Of a stretch of 64,000 bases of DNA, positions 39,630-49,571 are shown one piece after another. The notes beneath the pieces are model-generated. The model was not told where the DNA came from. It was given only the letters and a program-made list of their open reading frames with translations, and did not search any database. The position numbers and the translations under genes are program-made. Position 1 is the first letter of the stretch, and the number at the start of each line of letters is the position of its first letter. Origin of the DNA: an uncultured Lacinutrix sp. (lineage in GTDB: Bacteria; Bacteroidota; Bacteroidia; Flavobacteriales; Flavobacteriaceae); the NCBI RefSeq assembly GCF_947500605.1, contig NZ_CANMSJ010000001.1, positions 310,001 to 374,000 of the forward strand, in the 5' to 3' direction.

Positions 39630-41297
39630 ATGCCAAAAAATGTTGTTGTAGCGTGGAAACGCTTTGTTGGCTTACTTAAGCTAGATAAAAAAGATGTAAG
39701 ACAAATATTTTTCTATGCTATTTTTGCAGGATTAGTTAGTTTATCACTTCCTCTTGGAATACAGGCTATTATTAACCTGCTCCAAAGTGCACAAATTAGT
39801 ACATCGTGGATGGTTTTAGTTGGTTTGGTGACTTTAGGAGTTGTATTTGTAGGTATTTTACAATTAATGCAAATTAGAATTATTGAAAACGTTCAGCAAA
39901 AAATATTTACTAGAGCATCGTTTGAATTTGCTTATCGTTTTCCAAAAATGACCATGAGCGGTTTAAATGGCTATTATCCTCCAGAATTGGTAAATAGATT
40001 TTTCGATACGCTTACGGTTCAAAAAGGATTATCGAAGATATTAATCGATTTTCCTGCTGCATTATTGCAAATTATTCTTGGACTAATACTCTTGTCATTT
40101 TATCATCCATTCTTTATAATTTACGGTATACTCCTATTAATACTTATGTACATTGTGTTTAAATTTACAGCACAAAAGGGACTTGCAACTAGTTTAGAAG
40201 AATCGGATAATAAGTATAAAGTAGCTCATTGGTTACAGGAAGTGGCGCGTTCTATTTTAAGTTTTAAACTTTCAGGACGTACAAGCTTAGCGATGGAAAA
40301 AAATGACAAACTAGTTACTAAGTACTTAGAGGCGAGAGAAAATCATTTTAGAATTCTAATTCTTCAGTTTATTCAGCTTATTGGTTTTAAAGTATTAGTA
40401 ACTGCAGGATTATTAATTATTGGAGGTTTGTTGGTGTTAAATCAGCAAATGAATATTGGGCAATTTGTTGCAGCAGAAATTATTATTTTATTAGTTATTG
40501 CTTCCGTAGAAAAATTAATTCTTGGATTAGAAACTATTTACGATGTCCTTACTTCTATAGAGAAATTAGGGAAAATTGTAGATAAGCCTCTAGAGTCGCA
40601 AGACGGTGAGATTTTAGATTTAGATGAAGATCAATTAATTGTAGAATTAGACGAAGTAAATTACTCTGTAGCAGATCGAGATACACCAATATTAAATAAT
40701 GTTTCACTAAAAATAGAACCTAAACAAGTTATATTAATTAATGGTAAAAGCGGTTCTGGTAAGTCCAGTTTATTAAAATTAATTGCCGGTTTAATTTCTC
40801 CAACAAGAGGAAAAATATATGCTAATAACAAATCGTTAATTGGGTTAAATATTAACTCTTACCGTTCGCATATTGGACAAGCCTTAACTGAAGAAACACC
40901 TTTTGAAGGCACCTTGTTAGAAAACATAACTTTTGGAGATAAAAATATTACTACAGATCAAGTAAACGAAGCTATTAAAAATGTTGGTTTAAAAGATTTT
41001 GTAAAAGCATTACCATTAGGTTTAAAAACGGTTTTATATCCTGAAGGTAAAGGTGTTTCGTTTACTATTTCTAAAAAAATAATGTTGGCTAGAAGTATTG
41101 TTAAACAACCTAAATTATTATTACTAAAAGAACCGTTAGATCAATTTGAAACTAACGAAGCAAAACAAATAATAGATTACTTAACTAATCCATCTCACAA
41201 TTGGACACTTGTAGTTGTTAGTCAAAACAGACTATGGAATAATAAAGCTACTAAAACAATAACCTTAAATAAGGGAGAAATAACTAACACATTATAA
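39630..41297 (+). CDS. ABC transporter transmembrane/ATPase fusion (type-I-secretion-like, no peptidase domain, degenerate NBD)
   Basis: TM domain; Walker A NGKSGSGKSS; signature and Walker B degenerate (GVSFTISKKIMLARS, LLLLKEP). Confidence 0.85.
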   Translation: MPKNVVVAWKRFVGLLKLDKKDVRQIFFYAIFAGLVSLSLPLGIQAIINLLQSAQISTSWMVLVGLVTLGVVFVGILQLMQIRIIENVQQKIFTRASFEFAYRFPKMTMSGLNGYYPPELVNRFFDTLTVQKGLSKILIDFPAALLQIILGLILLSFYHPFFIIYGILLLILMYIVFKFTAQKGLATSLEESDNKYKVAHWLQEVARSILSFKLSGRTSLAMEKNDKLVTKYLEARENHFRILILQFIQLIGFKVLVTAGLLIIGGLLVLNQQMNIGQFVAAEIIILLVIASVEKLILGLETIYDVLTSIEKLGKIVDKPLESQDGEILDLDEDQLIVELDEVNYSVADRDTPILNNVSLKIEPKQVILINGKSGSGKSSLLKLIAGLISPTRGKIYANNKSLIGLNINSYRSHIGQALTEETPFEGTLLENITFGDKNITTDQVNEAIKNVGLKDFVKALPLGLKTVLYPEGKGVSFTISKKIMLARSIVKQPKLLLLKEPLDQFETNEAKQIIDYLTNPSHNWTLVVVSQNRLWNNKATKTITLNKGEITNTL

Positions 41298-41298
41298 T

Positions 41299-42651
41299 AT
41301 GTTAAACATCTCAGAAAACAAACTAAATACTAAAGTTGATATTTCTAAGTACACTTCTTCTAAAAAGGTATTTGGTAAAAAACACTTTAAGCAATTTAAT
41401 AGATTATTAATTGCATCAGCAATCGTTTGTATTATCATTTTGTTTTTGCCTTGGACTCAAAACATAAATGCAACAGGAACTGTAACTACATTAACGCCGG
41501 ACCAAAGACCACAGAGTATACAGTCTCCTATTCCTGGCAGAATAGAAAAATGGTATGTTAAAGAAGGTGACTTTGTTAAAAAAGGAGATACAATTCTCTT
41601 TATTTCTGAAGTAAAAAATGATTATTTCGATCCTAATTTAATACAAAGAACAGGACAGCAAATAGAATCTAAAAGTGCTTCTGTAAAAAGTTATGGTTCT
41701 AAAGTAAATGCACTTAATAATCAAATTTCAGCTTTAAGTAATGAACGTGGCTTAAAATTAAAACAAGCCGAAAACAAATTATTGCAAGCTAAGCTGAAAG
41801 TAAAAAGTGATAGTATAGATTTTGAAGCATCAAAAATTAATTTAGAAATTGCTGAAAAACAATTTAAACGTACAGAATCCCTACAGGCTGAAGGTTTAAA
41901 ATCTTTAACAGATGTTGAACAAAAACGCTTAAAGCTTCAAGAAACACAAGCAAAGCTGATTTCTCAAGAGAATAAATTTTTAGCTGCTAAAAATGAGATT
42001 TTAAATGCTCAAGTTGAAATTACAAGAACTAAGGCAGAATATGTAGATAAAATATCTAAAGCTCAAAGCGATAAGTTTTCGGCAGAATCAAATCAGTTTG
42101 ATGCAGAAGCTCAAGTTTCTAAATTAGAAAACAACCGTTCTAATTACGAAATTAGAAACACTATGTATTATATAAAAGCGCCATTTAATGGCTATATAAA
42201 TAAAGCCATAAAAACAGGAATTGGTGAGAGTTTTAAAGAAGGTGAACGTTTGGTTGGGATTATGCCAGCAAACTACGATGTTGCAGTAGAAACTTATATA
42301 AATCCTATAGATTTACCTTTGGTTCATATTGGAGAAACTTTTAGAGTTCAGTTTGATGGTTGGCCTGCAATTGTATTTAGTGGTTGGCCTAATGTGTCTT
42401 ATGGAACTTATGGCGCAAAAGTAGTAGCTATGGAAAGTTTTATTAGCGAAAATGGAAAATTTAGAATTCTATTAGCACCAGATAATGAAGATGAATACGC
42501 TTGGCCAGAAGCTATTAGAGTCGGTTCTGGTGTTAGAGCTATTGGTTTGTTAAATGATGTGCCAATTTGGTTCGAAATATGGAGACAGCTTAATGGTTTT
42601 CCTCCAGATTATTATGTTCCAATAATTAGTGATAATAAAGCAAAAAAGTAA
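41299..42651 (+). CDS. HlyD family secretion adaptor
   Basis: Single TM, QSPIPGRIEKWYVKEGDFVKKGDTILFISE, long coiled coil. Confidence 0.9.
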   Translation: MLNISENKLNTKVDISKYTSSKKVFGKKHFKQFNRLLIASAIVCIIILFLPWTQNINATGTVTTLTPDQRPQSIQSPIPGRIEKWYVKEGDFVKKGDTILFISEVKNDYFDPNLIQRTGQQIESKSASVKSYGSKVNALNNQISALSNERGLKLKQAENKLLQAKLKVKSDSIDFEASKINLEIAEKQFKRTESLQAEGLKSLTDVEQKRLKLQETQAKLISQENKFLAAKNEILNAQVEITRTKAEYVDKISKAQSDKFSAESNQFDAEAQVSKLENNRSNYEIRNTMYYIKAPFNGYINKAIKTGIGESFKEGERLVGIMPANYDVAVETYINPIDLPLVHIGETFRVQFDGWPAIVFSGWPNVSYGTYGAKVVAMESFISENGKFRILLAPDNEDEYAWPEAIRVGSGVRAIGLLNDVPIWFEIWRQLNGFPPDYYVPIISDNKAKK

Positions 42652-42655
42652 TATT

Positions 42656-44047
42656 ATGAAACATTACATATTAATTTTCAGCTTCTTGGTGTCTACAATT
42701 GCTTTATCACAGACCGAAAATAATTTACAGTTATCGTTTAGTGAGTATTTGGGTTATGTAAAGCAATTCCATCCTATTGCTAAGCAGGCAAATTTAAAGC
42801 TAGAAGAAGGTCAAGCATATTTAATTAAAGCACGTGGTGGTTTCGATCCTAAAGTTGAAGTAGATTACAATAGAAAAGATTTTAAGGATAAGGAATATTA
42901 TAATCTATTTAACGCAACATTTAAAGTTCCTACTTGGTACGGAATTGAAGCTAAAGCTAATTTTGAAGATAATAGTGGTGTATTTTTAAATCCTCAAAAT
43001 AGTGTCCCAAACAATGGTTTGTTTACAGCAGGAATTTCTGCATCTTTAGGGCAAGGTTTATTTATAAATGAACGCATGGCTACCTTAAAAAAAGCAAAGT
43101 TTTATAAAGAGCAAACCAAAGCAGAACGAGATTTACAAATTAATGATATTGTTTATCAGGCATCTCTAGCCTATTTTAATTGGTTGCAGGCGTTTAACGA
43201 AATAGAAATGTACAAACGATTTCTTTCTAACGCAAAAACAAGATATAAAGGAGTTCGAGCAAGTGTTCTAGCTGGAGATAAAGCAGGAATAGACAGTCTT
43301 GAAGCTAATATTAACATCAATAATCGTGCTCTAGCTTTAGAGCAATCTAAAGTTGGTTTAATGAAAAACACATTAATAGTTTCAAATTTTTTATGGTTAG
43401 ATAACCAAATACCTTTAGAGATTAATCCTGATGTAAAACCAAAACAATTAGATGTTAATGAGGTCGATACTGTTTTGAAATTAGAACAGTTACTAAATTT
43501 TAATGTAGAATCTCATCCAAAGCTAAAAGCGTTAAATAGTAAAATTAGTGGTTTAGAAGTAGAGAAAAGACTTAAAGCAAATAAGCTACTGCCTAAAATA
43601 GATATACAGTATAATTTTATAACTCAAGATCCAGATATAAGTAATACATATAACACCTCTAATTATAAAGCAGGTTTAAATGTTGCTTTTCCATTATTTT
43701 TAAGAAAAGAACGTGGTGATTTAAAATTATCTAAACTAAAAATTGAAGCCTCTAAATTTGAGCGTACAAATACATCATTAAGCTTAAGCAATAAGGTCGA
43801 GTCTTTAAAACGAGAATTAGAGTCTTATGTATATCAAAATGAAATAATAGAAAAAGTTGTTGAAGATTACCAGACCCTACTCTCTGCCGAAGAGCGAAAA
43901 TTTAGTTTTGGAGAAAGCTCTGTATTTTTAATTAACTATAGAGAATCTAGTTTAATAGATGCTCAAATAAAACAACTTAAGCTCCAAAATAAATTTTATG
44001 AAACTAAAGCTAAGTTGTTTCAAAGTTTGGCTATTGTGTTAAATTAA
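42656..44047 (+). CDS. TolC family outer membrane protein
   Basis: Signal peptide MKHYILIFSFLVSTIALSQ; TolC-type repeats. Start preferred at 42656. Confidence 0.88.
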   Translation: MKHYILIFSFLVSTIALSQTENNLQLSFSEYLGYVKQFHPIAKQANLKLEEGQAYLIKARGGFDPKVEVDYNRKDFKDKEYYNLFNATFKVPTWYGIEAKANFEDNSGVFLNPQNSVPNNGLFTAGISASLGQGLFINERMATLKKAKFYKEQTKAERDLQINDIVYQASLAYFNWLQAFNEIEMYKRFLSNAKTRYKGVRASVLAGDKAGIDSLEANININNRALALEQSKVGLMKNTLIVSNFLWLDNQIPLEINPDVKPKQLDVNEVDTVLKLEQLLNFNVESHPKLKALNSKISGLEVEKRLKANKLLPKIDIQYNFITQDPDISNTYNTSNYKAGLNVAFPLFLRKERGDLKLSKLKIEASKFERTNTSLSLSNKVESLKRELESYVYQNEIIEKVVEDYQTLLSAEERKFSFGESSVFLINYRESSLIDAQIKQLKLQNKFYETKAKLFQSLAIVLN

Positions 44048-44052
44048 AACAT

Positions 44053-44084
44053 AAAAAAAGCCTTGATTATTTCTAATCAAGGCT
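44053..44084 (-). terminator. Intrinsic terminator for cold-shock gene
   Basis: Minus strand: AGCCTTGATTagaaatAATCAAGGCTTTTTTT. Confidence 0.85.
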
Positions 44085-44116
44085 AACTGTGATTTATCAC
44101 ACGTTAATAGCAAGTG

Positions 44117-44569
44117 TTATATTTTCTTTACACGTACAGCGTTTAAGCCTTTCATGCCTTTTTCTAGTTCAAATTGTACTTTGTCATTTTCTGTGATTTC
44201 ATCAATTAAACCACTTACATGACAGAAATATTTTTCTGAGTCTTCTGCGTCGATAATAAAACCGAAACCTTTAGAAGAATCGTAAAAAGACACTTTACCT
44301 TTTCTAATAGGATCTACTTCTGGTAAATCTTCTTTTTTAGGTACGCCTAATACAATATTATCTGCTTTAATTTTTACTTTGTCTTCTGGATCTGGTGGAG
44401 TGTCTACCAAATTTCCATTGAAATCTACGTAAGCAAACTGAATGCCTTGTGTACCATTCTCTGCTGCTTCAGCCTTTCTGGCCTCCATTTTCTTTCTCTT
44501 GTCTTCACGCTTTTTAAGGCGCTTTTTCTCTTTTTCTAATTTGTTAAATGTCTGTTGCGACTTTGCCAT
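44117..44569 (-). CDS. Cold-shock domain protein with charged N-terminal extension
   Basis: GKVSFYDSSKGFGFIIDAEDSEKYFCHVSGL CSD motif. Confidence 0.9.
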   Translation of the reverse strand: MAKSQQTFNKLEKEKKRLKKREDKRKKMEARKAEAAENGTQGIQFAYVDFNGNLVDTPPDPEDKVKIKADNIVLGVPKKEDLPEVDPIRKGKVSFYDSSKGFGFIIDAEDSEKYFCHVSGLIDEITENDKVQFELEKGMKGLNAVRVKKI

Positions 44570-44672
44570 TCTTCTTCTGTGTAATGTTAATTATTAGCTG
44601 AAATGCTAATTTTGGTTGTAAAAATACGATTTTCAATTGATTAATTAAAGAAAATAATGAAGTTTACTATTC

Positions 44673-45368
44673 TTAGTCCTTAGCTTGAACCACTGTTATG
44701 GTTGCTTTTACTCCTGTTGCTAAATTCCATTGATTAGTTATAAATGGAACACCAACGTCGTCTAATACTTGGAATTCTGCAGTGTTTGGGCCACTTGTTC
44801 CTTGATTTAAAGCTTCGAATTCTATAATATTATCTCCTGGAGATAGTGTTAAAAAGAAACCTTTACTATGGTTCTGTAATAACACACGAGATTGTGCAAC
44901 ATTACCATTTACATAAACACGAATTAAATCACCATCTTCTGCTTGATGGTCTCTATATATAATGTTTACACGTTTTGCTTTTGTGCTATATTCTCCCAAA
45001 AACTGTGTAACTTCACTCCCATTGTGTTTACGTTCGTCGTCGTTTCTTAGTTTTAAAGCATTTTTTAATTGCTTTTGGTATAACTCTGCAGGATTTCTAA
45101 ACTTATTCTCCTTAATCATCGAGAACTCTTTACGTTCTGCAACTGGTAGTGCTTCAGTTTTAGGTAAAACTATTTCGTTTTCCTCCTCTTTGTCTGGCTC
45201 TGCACTGTTACTTTCTTCAGGCATTATTATAAGCTCATTATCTTGTTTAGAGTCTTCAACTTCTTGAGCAGGAATTATTATGGACTTATTTTCACTATCA
45301 ATTTGAGCACTTGCAGAAAGTGCTATAAATAAGGTTAAAAGGAAAAATAAGTTAAACTTCATGGTCAT
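44673..45368 (-). CDS. Secreted hypothetical protein
   Basis: Signal peptide LFFLLTLFIALSASAQ; no confident family. Confidence 0.6.
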   Translation of the reverse strand: MTMKFNLFFLLTLFIALSASAQIDSENKSIIIPAQEVEDSKQDNELIIMPEESNSAEPDKEEENEIVLPKTEALPVAERKEFSMIKENKFRNPAELYQKQLKNALKLRNDDERKHNGSEVTQFLGEYSTKAKRVNIIYRDHQAEDGDLIRVYVNGNVAQSRVLLQNHSKGFFLTLSPGDNIIEFEALNQGTSGPNTAEFQVLDDVGVPFITNQWNLATGVKATITVVQAKD

Positions 45369-45621
45369 AATAAATCTATTTGTCTAAAATAAAACAAAAA
45401 CTGTACCTAAGTATTAAAGTTTTATTAATCTCTTTAGAAAAACATTTAAAATTTTCATAAAACAGATCTTTTTGCTCCTTTTACTGCGTTAGTAGCTATT
45501 CTAATATGTTAAAAACTGTTAAGAAATTACTTTGTTATACATAGTACTGTAACAAAACTGTTTTTGTGTCGTCTTTCTAATATAACAAACAAATTATCAA
45601 TCAAATTAAAACCATAATACT

Positions 45622-45708
45622 ATGAGAACTTTAAACAACAATCAATTAACAGCAACATTAGAAGGTACTAAAAGTAACACTTGGAATTTAAGAAGACGTT
45701 ACAGATAG
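45622..45708 (+). CDS. Putative micro-ORF (28 aa) MRTLNNNQLTATLEGTKSNTWNLRRRYR
   Basis: ATG to TAG in otherwise non-coding region, co-directional with following micro-ORF. Confidence 0.4.
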   Translation: MRTLNNNQLTATLEGTKSNTWNLRRRYR

Positions 45709-45721
45709 ACTTATACAGATC

Positions 45722-45757
<36 letters not shown>

Positions 45758-45780
45758 AGTAATCATTAAAACCACAGATT

Positions 45781-45915
45781 ATGAAATCAATTATTAATAC
45801 CTTAAGAAAAACAAATTGTATTACTGAAGAACGTTTACATGTTAGTAGGGAGATTTACAAATTCAGTAACATAACAAATGGATTATGGAATGGCGTAAAC
45901 CGCTATGCTTATTAA
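45781..45915 (+). CDS. Putative micro-ORF (44 aa) MKSIINTLRKTNCITEERLHVSREIYKFSNITNGLWNGVNRYAY
   Basis: ATG to TAA, followed by an intrinsic terminator. Confidence 0.45.
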   Translation: MKSIINTLRKTNCITEERLHVSREIYKFSNITNGLWNGVNRYAY

Positions 45916-45941
45916 TAGTTAGATAGATTAGTCTAAAAATA

Positions 45942-45975
45942 AAAAGCCGGTGAATTAGGGTTCACTGGCTTTTTT
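45942..45975 (+). terminator. Intrinsic terminator after micro-ORFs
   Basis: AAAGCCgGTGAAttagggTTCACtGGCTTTTTT. Confidence 0.75.
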
Positions 45976-45996
45976 ATGTTTTAAAATATTGTAAGT

Positions 45997-47985
45997 TTAA
46001 TATGCCATTAAAGTTAATAGCTCATCTTCAAACTTATCGCGCGATAAATATTGATCTTCTAATTGGTTAATAAAAGGAATAGGTGTTTCTAAACTCGCTA
46101 CGCGTTTAACAGGAGCATCTAAATGTTCGAAACAGTTTTCCATAATTAATGCCGAAACATCACTAGCAATACCACCAAATAAAGAATCTTCTTGTAAAAT
46201 AATTACTTTACCTGTTTTTTTAGCTGAAGCATAAATGGTTTCAGTATCCAAAGGTTGAAGCGAACGTAAATCTATTAAATCAGCATCAATTTCAGGATGC
46301 TTATCTAGTGTATTCATTGCCCAATGCACTGCTTGACCATAAGCAATAACAGTAATTTGTTCTCCAATTCTTAAAGTTGCTGCTTTTCCTAAAGGAATCG
46401 TGTAATACTCTGTTGGTACTTCTTGACGAATACTTCTATATAATGCTTTGTGTTCGAAGAATAACACAGGATTAGGATCGTTAATTGCAGTTGCTAATAA
46501 ACCTTTAGCATCTTTTGGAAATGCTGGATATACAACTTTTAAACCTGGTGTTTTTGTGAACCAAGCTTCGTTTGTTTGACTGTGAAAAGGTCCTGCAGCA
46601 ACTCCTGCTCCACAAGGCATACGTAATACAACGTCTGCATTCTGGTTCCAACGGTAATGCGATTTTGCAAGATAATTAACAACTGGATTAAAACCAGAAG
46701 TCACAAAATCACTAAACTGTAACTCTACAACACTTTTAATACCGGCAATACTTAAGCCCATAGCGGCTTCTATAATTGCAGATTCGCATATAGGTGTATT
46801 TCTAACGCGGTCTTTACCAAAAGCTTCTACAAAACCATCTGTAATTTTAAAAACACCACCATACTCGGCAACATCTTGTCCCATAATTACGAGGTCTTCA
46901 TGTTTTTCCATAGACTGTTTTAAGCCTTCGGAAATGGCATCAATTAAACGCAGTTCTTCTATTTTTGAATTTTCTTCAACTTCTTGGTATTCAAAACCTT
47001 GAAAAACATCATTTAATTCATTACTTATAGAGGATGTTATTTTTTCTTCAGCATCAGCTTGATCTAAATGTGTATTTAATTCAGCTTTAATTTCAGCTTT
47101 AAAAACAGCATCTTGCTCTTCTGTAAGAATTTTTTCAGAAATTAAATAAGAACGATAATTATCTATAGGGTCTTTCTTTTCCCATGTGTCCATTAAATCT
47201 TGAGGCACATATTTTGTCCCACTCGCCTCTTCATGACCACGCATTCTAAAAGTTTTAAATTCTATTAAAACAGGACGTGGATTTTTTCTTATGCTTTCGG
47301 TAATTTCAGAAATCTTAGTGTAGACTTCTAAAATGTTATTTCCGTCTATTATATGAGATTCCATGCCGTAACCTAAGGCACGATCGGCTAAATCTTTACA
47401 ATTATATTGTTCTGTAGTTGGTGTTGACAGTCCGTAACCATTATTTTCAATACAAAATAACACAGGCAATTGCCAAACCGAAGCAACGTTTAAAGCCTCG
47501 TGTATATCGCCTTCACTTGTTCCGCCTTCTCCTGTAAACACAGCTGTTACTTGGTTTTTGTTTTTAAGTTTACTTGCTAAAGCAATACCATCTGCAACTC
47601 CAAATTGAGGTCCTAAATGCGATATCATTCCAACAATGTTATACTCTTGAGTACCAAAATGAAACGAACGGTCACGACCTTTTGTAAAGCCATTGGCTTT
47701 CCCTTGCCATTGACTAAAAAGACGGTATAAAGGAATTTCTCTAGTTGTAAAAACACCTAAGTTTCTGTGCATTGGTAAAATATATTCTTCGCGTAGCATA
47801 GACATAGTTACGCCAACAGATATGGCTTCTTGTCCAATACCAGAAAACCATTTGCTAATTCTACCTTGACGTAGTAAAATAAGCATCTTTTCCTCTATTA
47901 AACGTGGTTTTAACATTGCTTTGTATAGAGAAATCTTAGTCTCTGCAGTAAGCTTTGTTTTTTTGTACTTTATATTAGATTTCAT
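45997..47985 (-). CDS. Fused alpha/beta E1 component of 2-oxoacid (branched-chain) dehydrogenase
   Basis: GEGGTSEGDIHEALNVASVWQLPVLFCIENNGYG (ThDP) and C-terminal transketolase-like GQDVAEYGGVFKIT, PICESAIIEAAMGLS, VRMPCGAG-type motifs. Confidence 0.93.
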   Translation of the reverse strand: MKSNIKYKKTKLTAETKISLYKAMLKPRLIEEKMLILLRQGRISKWFSGIGQEAISVGVTMSMLREEYILPMHRNLGVFTTREIPLYRLFSQWQGKANGFTKGRDRSFHFGTQEYNIVGMISHLGPQFGVADGIALASKLKNKNQVTAVFTGEGGTSEGDIHEALNVASVWQLPVLFCIENNGYGLSTPTTEQYNCKDLADRALGYGMESHIIDGNNILEVYTKISEITESIRKNPRPVLIEFKTFRMRGHEEASGTKYVPQDLMDTWEKKDPIDNYRSYLISEKILTEEQDAVFKAEIKAELNTHLDQADAEEKITSSISNELNDVFQGFEYQEVEENSKIEELRLIDAISEGLKQSMEKHEDLVIMGQDVAEYGGVFKITDGFVEAFGKDRVRNTPICESAIIEAAMGLSIAGIKSVVELQFSDFVTSGFNPVVNYLAKSHYRWNQNADVVLRMPCGAGVAAGPFHSQTNEAWFTKTPGLKVVYPAFPKDAKGLLATAINDPNPVLFFEHKALYRSIRQEVPTEYYTIPLGKAATLRIGEQITVIAYGQAVHWAMNTLDKHPEIDADLIDLRSLQPLDTETIYASAKKTGKVIILQEDSLFGGIASDVSALIMENCFEHLDAPVKRVASLETPIPFINQLEDQYLSRDKFEDELLTLMAY

Positions 47986-48169
47986 TTGTATTCACTTTAG
48001 TGTTTCAATCTTTAGCTATTGTATTTTGGTGCAAAATTTATAACTTAAGATTGAGCGTTGCTTGCTTATTTGGGCAACACAAATAACGTTTGTCAAATAT
48101 AACATTATTGCATAATAATTAATTATTGAGGCTAAAAATTATTGATTATTAATTCTGCTATCTTTTCTT

Positions 48170-48177
48170 TACATTTG
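48170..48177 (+). promoter_or_regulatory. Bacteroidota -7 type box TACATTTG
   Basis: TAnnTTTG match upstream of 48208. Confidence 0.45.
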
Positions 48178-48207
48178 TATATAGATGATTAATAAATTAT
48201 AGTAGAA

Positions 48208-49155
48208 ATGACGAGTATACCAAGTGTTAATTTACAAGATTTTCTTTCTGATGATCCAAAGAGAAAACAAAAATTTATAGATGAAATAGGAAAAGCCTAT
48301 CAAGAGATTGGGTTTGTTGCCTTAAAAGGACATTTTTTAGACGATAAGCTAGTTGATGGTTTATATTCTGAAATTAAAAACTTTTTCGATTTACCAGTAG
48401 AAACGAAACAAGGTTATGAAATACCTGGTATTGGTGGTCAGCGTGGTTATATTTCTTTTGGAAAAGAAAGCGCAAAAGGTAAAAAAGAAGGAGATTTAAA
48501 AGAGTTTTGGCATTTTGGACAGTATGTAGAAGACGATGCAGAACGTGCTAAAGAATATCCAGAAAATGTAGATGTAAAAGAGTTACCTGCATTTAACGAA
48601 GCAGGAAAAGAAACTTACCAAATGCTTGAAAAAACAGCAAAATATGTATTAAGAGCATTAGCGCTTCATTTAGATTTAGATGAAACGTATTTTGATAATT
48701 ACATACATAATGGTAATTCTATATTAAGACCAATACATTACCCACCAATTACTGAAGAGCCTAAAGCAGCAGAACGTGCAGCGGCACATGGAGATATTAA
48801 TTTAATCACCTTATTAATGGGTGCTCAAGGTCGTGGTTTGCAAGTGCAAAACCATGAAGGCGAATGGATTGATGCTATTGCAGAGCCAGACGAGTTAATG
48901 ATTAATGTTGGCGATATGTTATCAAGACATACTAATAACAAGTTAAAATCGACAATACACCGTGTAATCAATCCGCCAAAAGAACTTTGGGGAACTAGCC
49001 GCTACTCTATTCCGTTTTTTATGCATCCAATAAGCGAAATGAAATTAGATGTTTTAGAAAGTTGTATAGATGAAGAAAACCCAAAACAATTTGATGATAT
49101 TACTGCTGGAGAGTTTTTAAATCAGCGCTTAATAGAATTAGGATTAAAAAAATAA
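48208..49155 (+). CDS. Isopenicillin N synthase-like 2OG-Fe(II) oxygenase
   Basis: IPSVNLQDF, AAHGDINLITLLMGAQGRGLQVQN, STIHRVINPP. Confidence 0.92.
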   Translation: MTSIPSVNLQDFLSDDPKRKQKFIDEIGKAYQEIGFVALKGHFLDDKLVDGLYSEIKNFFDLPVETKQGYEIPGIGGQRGYISFGKESAKGKKEGDLKEFWHFGQYVEDDAERAKEYPENVDVKELPAFNEAGKETYQMLEKTAKYVLRALALHLDLDETYFDNYIHNGNSILRPIHYPPITEEPKAAERAAAHGDINLITLLMGAQGRGLQVQNHEGEWIDAIAEPDELMINVGDMLSRHTNNKLKSTIHRVINPPKELWGTSRYSIPFFMHPISEMKLDVLESCIDEENPKQFDDITAGEFLNQRLIELGLKK

Positions 49156-49164
49156 GTAGTTAGT

Positions 49165-49217
49165 AAACAGTCTTCAGCTTTCAGTCGTAATCTATGCGAA
49201 TTGACTGAAGACTGTTT
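49165..49217. repeat. 13-bp perfect inverted repeat
   Basis: AAACAGTCTTCAG (49165-49177) and CTGAAGACTGTTT (49205-49217). Confidence 0.9.
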
Positions 49218-49240
49218 GCTTAACGCTGAATACTAAAAAG

Positions 49241-49567
49241 ATGGATTTAAAAGATCAGCTAAAAAACCTTTTTCCAGAACACGAAGAAAAGGAAGTAGAA
49301 ATAACTAAGGAGGACAAAGGGCTTTGGTTACAAGACGATCCTATTATTTGTAAATACGAAAAACGAAAAGGTAAGCCTATTACTATTTTAGAAGGTTATA
49401 CTGGAGCTACTGAAGATTTTAAAGCTTTAGCTAAAGAATTGAAGCAAAAATTAAGTGTTGGCGGAAGCTTTAAAGATGATAAGATTATTATTCAGGGCGA
49501 CTATCGCGATAAAATTATGGCGATGTTAAAAGAAAAAGGTTTTAATGTAAAACGTGTTGGAGGTTAA
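49241..49567 (+). CDS. SUI1/YciH-like translation initiation factor
   Basis: RKGKPITILEGYTGATEDFKALAKELKQKLSVGGSFKDDKIIIQGDYRDKI. Confidence 0.9.
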   Translation: MDLKDQLKNLFPEHEEKEVEITKEDKGLWLQDDPIICKYEKRKGKPITILEGYTGATEDFKALAKELKQKLSVGGSFKDDKIIIQGDYRDKIMAMLKEKGFNVKRVGG

Positions 49568-49571
49568 TTTT

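Noticed and set aside
39630-44047. Considered calling a bacteriocin/peptide exporter with adjacent precursor
   Set aside because: ABC protein lacks the C39 peptidase domain and no short GG-leader ORF was found next to it.
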